Assembly (NCBI GenBank): GCA_027946365.1
Contig: JAPEUQ010000002.1
Coordinates: 186,001 to 250,000 of the forward strand
Source: Kalmusia sp. IMI 367209
Taxonomy: Eukaryota > Ascomycota > Dothideomycetes > Pleosporales > Didymosphaeriaceae
Length of the DNA stretch: 64,000 nucleotides
Direction: 5' to 3'
Under the pieces are notes generated by a model that did not search any database, had not been told where the DNA came from, and was given only the letters and a program-made list of their open reading frames with translations. Numbering within the stretch: the first letter of the stretch is position 1; each line of letters opens with the position of its first letter. This document shows, in pieces, positions 10,837-20,656 of this stretch. A program made the translations under genes and the position numbers.

Positions 10837-13800
10837 TCATTTTCCACGTTCATGGATCTTCCGGTGCCTTCTTAAGTCATTCTTCCTTGTGAAAGCCTTT
10901 CCACACTCCTCACATTCGTGCAAGCGAATTCCTCTGTGACTATTCTCATGGTCTGCCAATATGAGTTTGCGTGTGAATGATTTCCCGCAAAGTGCGCACG
11001 TATGCGTTGCCTTTGTACGTTTGACATGCGTTGAGTTGAAGCGCACTGCGAGGTCACTAATCTCAGGGTGGAAAGAGCGGGTGTGTCTGTCTGAGAGTTG
11101 GATTAGATGCGGTGAAGTGGAGAATGCTTCACTTACTTTTCTAGGTCTTTAGAGTTGGCAAATCCCTCAGCACCAAGGCAGTCATGCACTTCACATTGGA
11201 AAGGCCGATCATGGATGTTGACGTGTCGCTTCCTTGACTTTGCGTCTTTGAAGCCTTCGGAAAAGTACATGCAAGTAATCTTCGTGCACTTGTATGGTCT
11301 TTCGTTATCATAGAACTGCTTGAATGTTTCCAACTCTTGCCCTTTCAGTTTAGAAGCAGTCTCTTCCATCAACTTCCGGTTACGGTTCAAGGCTTCTTCA
11401 AGACTCTTGATGCTGACTCTATGACGGGCTTCAAACCCTTTCTTTTGAAATGTATAGATGTGGCTAGTTAATGCCACCAAATCCTCATAAAAGTCAAAAC
11501 CCTCGAAACTTTTACAATTTTCGCTGCATTCGGCGACGATGTTGTCACTTTCGTTGAATTTCTCCTCGTGGTACCGATCCATGAAGCCATCAATCGCTAG
11601 CGACATCTCTCTGATAAGCTCTTCGGACTTCGGATAGTCCGCGACGAGATCTTTGCCTGTGTTGACAAATGCATTGACGTGTTGAAACCACTTTGCAACA
11701 GCATAGTCCTGGAATGCGAAGTGACCAGCCAGCATCATTTCTCGAAGGGTTTGCCGGCCCAATGATTCATCTATCTGAAAACAAGGAAAAGTGAGGTACT
11801 GAAGACATAAAGTGGCCAGTTCGCATTCGACTGAAGGCTGATGGATGTCTTCAGTGCATTTTGTGAGATAACTGCTCAGTCAGTATGTTTATGAAAGAAA
11901 ATGGTGAAGTGCTTACTATCTCGCCGTGCTATGCACCAAGGACACGCGGTGCCCAGAAACCGTAACCAAGGAGCCACAAATGTCGTAGATGTGCTTACGG
12001 AGGCGACGGTCATCATACTCAATGCTTTGATTGTCGACGTCAATGGAGAGAGCCACTTGTATCTCTCGCCAAGTTAGCTGTCTTTGCGCACAAACCATCC
12101 AACCTAGCAGCTTTTTTGCTTTTGGCCATTCTACCACGAAAGTCCGCTTAATACGTTGCACAATTCTCTCATATCTATCTCATGTGAGCATTGTCCAGAC
12201 TCAAAAGAGACTATTGTGCGCGGAAATTGTATGCAAGATCATCACTCACGCTTCTTTAAGACTGTCTGGAAAGTTGTTGAAGGCAATGGCATCTAGAAGA
12301 TCTTCACGAGTAGGCTGCTCCTCAAGATTCTCCATCACAAGTTTCGCATATAGGAACATTCCTATGAGTGTCAGTCTTTTAGAGTATAACTTTATACTCG
12401 ATACGTACCCTTGGCTCGGGCCACAGTCAAATTGCGGAGGTATTCTTTTGCTTCTTCATCGAAAGGCGTGTATTGACTTGCGATACGGTCGACCTTAGAA
12501 CGGACATAGGTCTGGATATCGCTCTCATTGTCTGTGGCAGACAGTGATACAATGTTAGGTACAATTTTGGTGACGGACGAGCTGTGAAGAGCTCTCCGTA
12601 TGTCAGCGTAATCCTGACTAATGACCAGAACTCGAAGCTTTCCGGGCTCACTAGTATCACACTGAGTTACAATTTCAACGAGGAACTCTAAGAGCTGCTT
12701 GCGTTCGGCCTGTTCACATTCGTCTAGGCCGTCGATGACGATGAAAATTTTTGACGATATTGAGCAGCAATCGTCGAAGAGTTTCTTTGCCAGTTGCAAA
12801 GATCGCAGCACTGGCTCACCACTGCTGACCCGCTTTGTGTGACATGGTGGAAGAAGGTCAGGATATTGATTCAACAATTGATGTATCAGTCCTTTCAGGA
12901 CCCCGACCGCTGTGTCGCACCCTTGGCTCTCATAATGACAATAGAAATAGCTCGTGATATATGTGCTCCTCTGTTTGCATTCATCGATGAGGTTGGAAGC
13001 TAAAATAGTTTTACCTACAGATTGTTAGTTTTAGATTGTTCAAGCAAACGAGAGCAATGCTCACCGGCACCGGGCATTCCAGTCAGCCAAACTATCGGCG
13101 TCGCCGGAACTACGGAAATGCAGTTAGCAAAGATGCGTTGCGTTAAATTATGGCGATATTGGTGCTCACTATCTGCATCCATCCAATCCTTAATTATGTC
13201 GTTCTTCATGATCCATTTGCCCGTTTCCTTGTACGCGTTACGAATGCCTGTGTAGTTTCTGTGATCATCCTCTTGTATCGAACCGACCGCGAGCCATTCC
13301 TTTACTGCTGTTAATTTCTTCGTTCTTTGTTCCGCAATCATCTCGTCTAGTTTGGATTTCATCTCTAACATATTTTCCCGATATGTTCGGTATTGTGAGA
13401 CAGATGCGCGACACTCGACCAGATCCTTATGGCGAGCGAGACTTTTTAAAATTCCTCCAAATTTCGTATCGAAGTCTTTCCACATGGCTCTGAAGAATTT
13501 CTTCCATCCTGTAAATAGTGTAAGTAGAAGCATGTGGAAAGATTTTGGGGTCGACTTACGACCCCCGGAGAAGAATCTCATGGCTTGCTGATGGAAGTCA
13601 AGAATATCAATATACATTAGTTCCAGAGCTTGAACCATGTACGGATTCTCCTCGAACAATCTTTCATACTCCTGTAACAAAGGCAACTGTTCTCCAATTT
13701 GGTAGTAGGCATCTAATAGCGTCTCGAAGGAATCTGAAACAGTGCTGGCAGTCTGTGACCCGTTAGCTTAGCGGGCACAGCATCGCAGCGTGGAACATAC

Positions 13801-14163
13801 TAAGAGGAGGAACTTGATGGGTCCCCAGACAAAGGCTACCACGTCCGATACATTGAGGAATATTTCAATTGTCTTGGAGAACTGGTTCATAGCTTCTAGA
13901 AATGATTGAATACGCCCTAAGTTTGCCATCGTCTTGGTCTGTTCTTGCTCATGTTGGATGCGCATAATCTCATAACACAGTGACTCGTAGGTCGTACTTT
14001 TGAATTCGGTAAGATCCGTCCCTGACAATCGCGCTCGGAATTTGAGAACAGCCGTACGAAAGGCATCGCTTCCTACTAGCGTTGATTGCTGAGATAATGC
14101 TGCTGTGGACGCACGACTGACTTGGCTGTCGGGTAGGTTGGTCATGGAGCTGTTGCCTTTCAT
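10837..14163 (-). CDS. NLR-like protein: DUF7708-NACHT-winged helix-four C2H2 fingers
   Basis: This is a fungal STAND NTPase, a family linked to non-self recognition and regulated signalling. I model nine exons: 14163-13801, 13752-13560, 13508-13170, 13109-13065, 13014-12409, 12361-12250, 12174-11917, 11871-11137 and 11086-10837. They join to 2901 nt (966 aa) with GT-AG introns of 45-75 nt. Residues ~20-240 match the fungal DUF7708 style (GPIKFLLL, LFEENP, FHQQAMRFF). The P-loop GMPGAGKT lies at ~308-315 and is split by the 13015-13064 intron. Walker B IFIVIDGLDE is at ~402-411. The typical AKGMFLYAKLVM segment and a winged helix (GWMVCAQRQLTWREI) follow. The C-terminus has two C2H2-like modules (CTKITC, CEVHDC) and two classical fingers (CALCGKSF, CEECGKAF). 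All NTPase motifs look intact. The ligand and output are unknown; the fingers could bind nucleic acid or act as a sensor. Confidence 0.85.
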
Positions 14164-14528
14164 AGTGCCAGGCTCGTAGACGCGCCAGTCTTTGCCATAG
14201 GTTTGGTGCTAGGGTAGAAGAATTGGGAAAAGTGTGAATGGAAACTCTGAAGGACAGAAAAAGACAGCATGACCAGGCTGAGATGACCGGTCAAGACCCT
14301 TGACGGTGGCGCGTATGCAGGTACTCAGCCACAGTCTCGCTGCCCCCCATTGGACAACACCTAGCGCTTGGGCGGTGAGGCTGATCCGAAGGCATATCCG
14401 CTGGAATAAGAACAGGCGAGCAGGCAATAATCAATGAGAACTCACTATAAAGACACCAAGCCCATTCATCGACATCGTAATTGAGCGGGAAGTGGGTCCT
14501 GCCAAGCCTTTAGTGCCCGCACTAGACG
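14164..14528. promoter_or_regulatory. divergent intergenic promoter, NACHT/C2H2 and SNF2 genes
   Basis: These 365 bases separate the start codons of the minus-strand NACHT/C2H2 gene and the plus-strand SNF2-RING gene. The region must hold both promoters. I see no convincing TATA box or named operator. Co-regulation is possible but only inferred from the layout. Confidence 0.5.
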
Positions 14529-17500
14529 ATGTCTCTTAAACGGCTACTCAACCCCGATGATGGTATAAACGACTACGTGGACCACCGACCACTACAGGGC
14601 TGGGATGACTACGGAGTTCCTATTGAGTAAATTTGTCACTCATGCTCTGGTTCTGGTGCCCACACTAAGCATGCGGCAGGATTGCACCAGTCTTGCAGGA
14701 CACTTCATGGGATAATTGTGTTACTGAACTCATAAATCTGGACAGTCTGCCAAATGTCTTTAGCCAAGACGATCTTAGCTATGGCACTCAACAGGAGTCC
14801 ACCGGCTCCGATACTAGAACGTCTCTTCTTTACGAGCAGGAGCAGGTTCAGCGATGGGCAGAGGAAAATGTTCCCTCTCAACCCACGTCGTCACCAGCAT
14901 CACAGGAGTGTGAGGAAGAACAGATATGCTACGGCCTGGTAAAAAAAAAGCCAGAAAGTTCTCCAATATCAATGTCTGACCGAGATAGATTTCCCGTGTA
15001 CCCATCAAACTCGTAGGGGATATGTCCACTGTAGATTCAAGACTAGGAACAGGAGGAGGCCATCCCATCCCAGGCCACTATCAAATGGTGGTTAGCAGAT
15101 GCGAAGAGCGATACTTGATTGGATTTCAGGACGGAACACCTCTTGGAGAAGCTAATGCGCAATTGGAAGCTGCTCTCTCGGGCATTGCGGAGCAACAACA
15201 CCACGTTGATCTAGAAGTCTTTGCTCCTATAAGACCAATCCGAGAAACGATTTCAAGAGCAACCAAAGAGAAGGATGCAGTTGTCAGAGTTAACATCAAC
15301 ATCTACGGCCCCCGGAGTATTACCCGAGCTATCGGCCTAGAGCTCTCAAACCAGAAGATATATCTACAACGACCAGATTATATTAAGCCAGGATCATCTT
15401 ACGATAACCCCCATGTACTGAAGCTTGAAACTTTTCAGCAGCCCTTCAATGACCAGAATATCGAGCTTCAGGGAGAGAAAAAACTAGAGAGTGAGGTCCA
15501 AAAAGCTGAAGCATTCCAGAAGACATTAAACACCATATATTCTTCACTTACACGTGGCCAGACACTTTCTGGCTTGGAAGGGGATGATCGACTGAAGACG
15601 CCGCTCTTAGAACATCAGAAGCAAGCACTCGATTTCATGTCTCAGCGTGAAAATGGTCCGATACCCGAGAAGTTTCGTCTTTGGAAGCCCGGTGAACAAG
15701 AAGGAAGATCGTGCCAGCGCCATGTCATTACTAACAACGCCTCCTTTCTTGAGTATCCAGAAACGGGAGGCGGTATCCTGGCTGATGAGATGGGTATGGG
15801 TAAGAGCTTAAGCGTCTTAGCATTAATTTTACGTACTCTCGGCGAAGGTCATCAGTGGGCATCTGAAAACGATGGTATGCTGGACCACGACACGCTCCAA
15901 CATAAAACACGTCGCCGCTCAAGAGCAACATTAATTGTTGCATCCTCAGACCTGATGATCAATGAATGGTTCCAAGAAATGAAGCATCATTTCCGCGACC
16001 AAGTCCGTAACGCGCTCAGAGCCATCAAATACCACGGCACAAGCCGAGAAACGGACCTTGACGTACTACGCGATGCTGACATTGTGGTCACCACATACCA
16101 CACTCTCTATGCAGACTCGTCTCGGGGCAAGAACCCATTGCGCAACATCGATTGGTACAGGCTTGTACTGGACGAAGCGCATATTATTCGCCGTTTATCG
16201 ACAGTACTGTATCGTACAGTTGCTGAGCTTAAAGCACGCTCTCGATGGTGTCTCTCTGGTACCCCGATCCAAAATCGGCTGGAGGATATTGGGTCCTTAT
16301 TCGCTTTCATTCGCATCATTCCATTCAACAACCCATCGATGTTTCGAAAATATATTGCGCTTCCATTTGACGAAGGCGGGAAGCGTCGCGACCTCGCGAT
16401 TGAACGATTTACTCGATTACTAGACTCCCTCTGCTTGAGAAGAACCAAAGATCTACTCCATTTACCAGAAGAACACGCTCGCGTCCGCAATATTGAGTTC
16501 TCGCCCGAGGAGAGAATGCAGTATGAACAGACGAAGAAAATCATGTTGCGTGCCGCCAAGAATCAAGTAGGAGGTTTCGACCAGAAGAGCACCCTCGGTT
16601 TATTCCAGGTACAGCTACAGCTGCGTATATTGTGCAATCATGGTACCTACCAGCAACCCTTTTCATGGAATAGAAGAAAGATGCATCTCTTGGATGAAAG
16701 AGAGGCCATGGAAGCATCGCTCGGCAGGGATGGCGAGGTAACGTGCTCAGCTTGCAAGCAAACTATGCCATTATTGGGTGCGGGCACAATGTTCCGACGC
16801 TTTGACGAACACTGCCGTCATGTCCTTTGCTCTGAATGCATGGACGAAAGTATGCCCGATGTCCAGCCGGGAATTGCTACAAGCTGTCCCCTTTGTTCAT
16901 CTCTTTGGAAGATGCATTCGCGTTCGGGGAGTGGAAAGGACGCCCAAGAAGACGACAGATATTTTCGGACACAAGGTAAATCGTCTAAGATAGAAGCGCT
17001 GATGATGGATGTTCAAACCGATGTGTGGTCAACGAAGAGGTATGTAATTCTCCACATCTTTGGTCCTGCGACCGACACTAACATTTGGTACGCAGCATCA
17101 TTTTTTCTTGTTGGACTCACACTTTGGATCTTATCGGAGCGTACCTAAAGCAATCTCACATTGATTATCGAAGAATAGATGGCGAGTGCCCAACGGCGAA
17201 ACGCGAAAAGATATTAGAAGAATTTGCGACTAACCTTCATCTGCGCGTTTTGATCATGACGACTGGTACAGGTGCTGTAGGGTAGGATTTCTGCCTTCCC
17301 TTATCCATACCTTCGGCTCATATTCTACAGACTAAACCTTGCTACCGCCAACCGCGTGTTTCTAGTTGAGCCCCAGTGGAATCCAAGCGTAGAGAACCAA
17401 GCCATCGCGCGGGCGATACGCATCGGTCAAGCGCAACCAGTGCAGGTCACACGATATGTCGTGAACCGCACAGTCGAACAAGTAAGTCAACCACAGATCC

Positions 17501-17584
17501 TGAATAATCTTTTCACTAATTATGTAGGACATGCGTTCACTGCAAGACAAGAAGTTGAAGATGGCAGGTATGGCTTGGGAATAA
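14529..17584 (+). CDS. SNF2-family ATPase with RING insert, Rad5/Rad16-like
   Basis: This is a predicted DNA-translocating ATPase and ubiquitin ligase of the Rad5/Rad16/HLTF group, acting in the nucleus. I model six exons: 14529-14626, 14680-14938, 14989-17039, 17096-17281, 17331-17481 and 17528-17584, totalling 2802 nt (933 aa). The start is the ATG of MSLKRLLNPDDG. Joining exon 2 to exon 3 across 14939-14988 gives ICYGLISRVPIKLVGDM and removes stops at 15016. Motifs seen are the P-loop ADEMGMGKS, DEAH in VLDEAHII, SGTPIQNR, a RING-like cluster from CSACKQTM to CPLCSS, and the helicase C-domain with FSCWTHTLDL, TGAVGLNLATANRV and the QAIARAIRIGQ motif VI. It is shorter than RAD16 and RAD5 and has no obvious HIRAN domain. 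It lies head-to-head with an NLR-like gene, and its exact orthology is uncertain. Confidence 0.85.
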
Positions 17585-18366
17585 GAGTTGCTTTAATTTC
17601 AGTTCACTATTCATTCTTGAAAGTAGCCGAAGCATGCCGGCAACATCACTGTATCCTATTTAAGACAAAGAGGGAGCTCATTTAGCTTGGATTAGTTCTT
17701 GGCCTCTTAGGTCGTACTCGCACTGGCTTTCCAGTTCACGATATACATACCATCTATATCTACCTAGGTCCACCAGGTGGAGTAGATTAGACTTCATACG
17801 GAACTGTTTTCTTCCGAATATATTCCTTACTGTTGACTTCGTATCCTGTAGCCATGAACAGAGCTATGCCCACTATCCTTCTCACCCTCCACCTTGCAAT
17901 CCGACGTATTCTCGCTTGTCACACGGAACAGAGGTAAGCTTTTCTGAAAGCTTGAAGGTAATACAGCCAAGTATGTCAGGAGGTTTACTGTGTATTACTG
18001 TTTAAGAACAGGTCCAGGCAGACCACGCTGCTGACACATGGACAGCTAGAGAAACCAGTGCATTTCAGAATGTCTCAGGATTCGCTGAATAAGTGGATCC
18101 TTCAGCTAGATCCTTCAGGTGCATGCAATTGGTGATGTTTATGCGATTTAGCGGGATGTAGGCTCAAGGACTTATTAGGGTTAGGGCTACACTAGTGTTA
18201 GACAAATCCCCTTATCGATAACGCTCGGAATTGTACTCCAAGTGCTACAAGTGTCCAGATCACTAGCTTCAACTTTCTCTCACCACAAACCAGGTCCAAC
18301 CACCACACCTTCTTACACAAAAGCGAGCCCAGTCACGGTCGCCTCGACTCGATAAAAAGTCCCAAT
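17585..18366. other. intergenic with SEC72 upstream region
   Basis: This holds the 3' flank of the SNF2 gene and the 5' region of SEC72. A 27-codon frame at 17854 (MNRAMPTILLTLHL...) has a hydrophobic start but ends at once, so I do not call it. Two perfect TTAGGG units lie at 18175-18186. Confidence 0.5.
18175..18186 (+). promoter_or_regulatory. (TTAGGG)2 telobox-like element
   Basis: Two perfect head-to-tail TTAGGG units lie 181 bp upstream of the SEC72 start codon. TTAGGG is the telomere repeat of most filamentous fungi, and short internal copies are known to bind Tbf1/TRF-like factors in promoters. The role here is inferred. The stretch is too short to be a telomere remnant by itself. 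Confidence 0.45.
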
Positions 18367-18975
18367 ATGGAGTCGCTAGACACATTCACCCTCCTCCCGC
18401 TGGAAATGGATCCCACCACCAAAGCCATAACCGCGAACCCCGCCTCCACCGCCCTCAAGAATGAGCTCGCAGCGCTCAACGCCCTCCACAGAGGTCTCCT
18501 CCAAGCCGGCACACCAACTGGCACACCCCCGCCACCCGTTCCCGTAAACCCAACCCGTAGTGCGCAAATCGGCAAGCTGCGCGAATCTGGCAACAACGAA
18601 TTCCGCAAGGGCAACCACGCACAAGCCGTTAAGCTGTATGGCCTTGCAATCGACATGGCACTCGGTCGGCCCTATTGGGAGCCCTCGGGCCTCGTGCGCG
18701 AGGAGGTTAGCGGGCTGCTGAGCAACCGGGCGCAGGCGAACATGGCACAGCAGAATTGGGCCGAGGGTGCGGTGGACGCAGAGGCGAGCGTGGAGATGAA
18801 GAAGGCGGATAATGCGAAGGCGTGGTGGCGGAGGGGCAAGTGCTTGCTCGAGATGGGGAGGTTGGAGGAGGCCGAGACGTGGGTCAAGCAGGGGCTGGAG
18901 TTTGGCGCGAACGAGCAGGATTTAGTGCAGTTGAAGCACGAGATTGCGACCAGAAAGAAGGTTGGGAGTGCATAG
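18367..18975 (+). CDS. SEC72: SEC72-like subunit of the Sec62/63 ER translocation complex
   Basis: A cytosolic TPR protein of the ER post-translational translocation complex (Sec62/Sec63/Sec71/Sec72), where Sec72 offers a docking site for chaperone-bound secretory precursors. It is a single exon of 202 residues. The start ATG gives MESLDTFTLLPLEMDP, the conserved fungal N-terminus. Residues ~55-70 are a Pro-rich linker (PPPPVPVNPTRSAQ). TPR helices run from ~72 to 190, with KLRESGNNEFRKGNHAQAV, SNRAQANMAQQNW and AKAWWRRGKCLLEMGR. There is no membrane span, as expected, because Sec72 is held at the ER by Sec71. The gene is intact. An alternative reading as a generic TPR cochaperone is less likely given the whole-length pattern. 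Confidence 0.85.
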   Translation: MESLDTFTLLPLEMDPTTKAITANPASTALKNELAALNALHRGLLQAGTPTGTPPPPVPVNPTRSAQIGKLRESGNNEFRKGNHAQAVKLYGLAIDMALGRPYWEPSGLVREEVSGLLSNRAQANMAQQNWAEGAVDAEASVEMKKADNAKAWWRRGKCLLEMGRLEEAETWVKQGLEFGANEQDLVQLKHEIATRKKVGSA

Positions 18976-19780
18976 ACGAGCAAGGAAGAGGCGGAAGCTG
19001 GAGAGTTCTAGCAGAGATGTCCATTTTGGCTGCATTGCGAGGCGTCTGGGCGAAGGGAATGCTTTTCATCGTTATGTCAGGACTTAGCACGGCGATGGAG
19101 CTCTCTTGAAAATAGAGATCTTTACCGTAGGGGGATGCGCATCAACACTGGGTGTCTCGGACCAAACCATGTTATGCTTCTCAAGTATTTTGATTTTCCC
19201 TGTGATATGTGTGGCTGCAGTGTTACTCTTGCAGATATTCACTAGGAAGGCTCAGCATCTTCTCTTCTGCCCTCACAGAATTCAGAAGCATATTTGGAAA
19301 GTGTGTTGCTTGCGACAAGAGAGATGCGAGGAATAGGTCATATGGAATTGAACCTATCTCGAGCAACAGAACATGTCTCGACTCTTTACTTTGACAAGAT
19401 AACGCATCCTAATGAAGCTAGCTACAAGAATAACATCATTTTTCGCTCTAGGTAACATATCCATACGATGCCGAACTCCTTGCCATCCAAAACACAAAGT
19501 GCTTGAAGCGCGAATCCCTGCCACCCGCTTGCGTCAACAGCACAGACCACCCCGCCAAGCTATCACTCCAGCATCGCCGCAGGCAGCTCACCAACACCAA
19601 CACTCCAGCATCGCCGCTAACCCTCCCTACGTCCTTGCCGTTCGCTATAATCCGATCCGTCGCCCGAGTCCTTCGCAGCCGTCTGGCCGTTTTTCCCGCA
19701 CCGCAAAACCCACTTTCCGAGGCAAATCGTCCCCGATAAGCTCCGCAGCCCGCCGCGCATCCACATCATAGCCGCCCAGC
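18976..19780. other. intergenic, no supported gene
   Basis: The 3' flank of SEC72 and the 5' flank of the V-ATPase f gene. Short overlapping frames on both strands around 19412-19845 are Ser/Pro/Arg-rich chance frames; part of them overlaps the first exons of the following gene on the other strand. Confidence 0.5.
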
Positions 19781-20278
19781 ATGGTGAAGCCGGTAGTCTC
19801 GGCCATGAATGCATGGACATGGTGCGTAGAATCGATGTCATGCACTACAAGGAAATCAAAAATCTAACGTGGAGTAGCGTTGTGGTGTCTATTTTTGCCA
19901 TCGTCATTCTCTCCGTCATAGGCGCCTTGTTCAAAGTACGTTCCTTCCACACGACCGCATTCTCAGCTATCGGTCGGATTCGAGCGCTGTGTTGGAACCG
20001 CTTCAGCGAAGAATATGAATCCTGGGAGATGGACGCTAACGCGGGGTCATGCAGACAAATAGCCATACGGTGATGGGATCAACGGAAGATCCCAAGGACG
20101 GCGGCGCTGTGGCAGGCGCAGTCTTTGGAGCAGTCTTCATATACATTGTATGTTGTAGAGGGTATCGCGATAGGCAGGCAATGATCACTGACCAGCACAG
20201 GGCTTCCTCGTTTTCTGCGGCTTTCAGGCCCTGCTCCACATGCGCGAAGCTCGTCGCGGCGCGATAGCGCTCTCATAG
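19781..20278 (+). CDS. V-type ATPase Vo subunit f (YPR170W-B / RNASEK family)
   Basis: A small two-span membrane subunit of the vacuolar proton-pump Vo sector, related to yeast YPR170W-B and animal RNASEK. I model four exons: 19781-19821, 19878-19935, 20055-20147 and 20201-20278, totalling 270 nt (89 aa; the yeast protein is about 85 aa). The start gives MVKPVVSAMNAWTC. Span 1 is VVVSIFAIVILSVIGALF. The loop holds the family-typical GSTEDPKDGGAVAG. Span 2 is AVFGAVFIYIGFLVFCGFQ, and the tail is LLHMREARRG. All junctions are GT-AG with branch-like CTAAC before the second exon, and phases agree. The coding pieces are so short that a simple frame search misses the gene. The family call rests on the whole-length match remembered for the yeast protein. 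Confidence 0.8.
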
Positions 20279-20656
20279 CCCTAGGCTCAACAAAGCAGCG
20301 AAGACAGTAGGGGCTTGGGAATGTAATATGTACAGGAAGACGGGCAGAAATGGGCTTAGGAAATAGCTTTCCTGATACTCGGTGCGGTGCACATAGCTGC
20401 TAACAGCCAGCTTGATTTGAGTGGCTTGAGTTGCGGCGTTTGAGTGGCATCATGACTTTGGTTTGTAATATTTAGCATAGGTCAGAAGGATTTGTGTAGA
20501 AACTTCGGCTTCTAGCGTAGCAATATGCAATCAATACATCTTTCTTAAATCATGCCATCATATTCCAGTACCATCCACACCATGCAGCCTACCCCAAACG
20601 CCAGCAATGCATATACCCAACCAGAACGCCATAATCGCACTTATCCACCAATCTCT
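20279..20656. other. convergent 3' region
   Basis: These 378 bases lie between two convergent genes, the V-ATPase f subunit (plus) and ELP3 (minus). They hold only the two 3' ends, and I see no coding or RNA signal. Confidence 0.6.

Noticed and set aside
13509..13559. Reading through in-phase stretches as coding (also 34925-35002 and 42645-42695)
   Set aside because: Each has GT-AG borders and a length divisible by three, and interrupts a conserved family motif; they are introns.
14939..14988. Stop at 15016 as a frameshift in the SNF2-RING gene
   Set aside because: A GT-AG intron here restores VPIKLVGDMSTVDSRL in phase, so no frameshift is needed.
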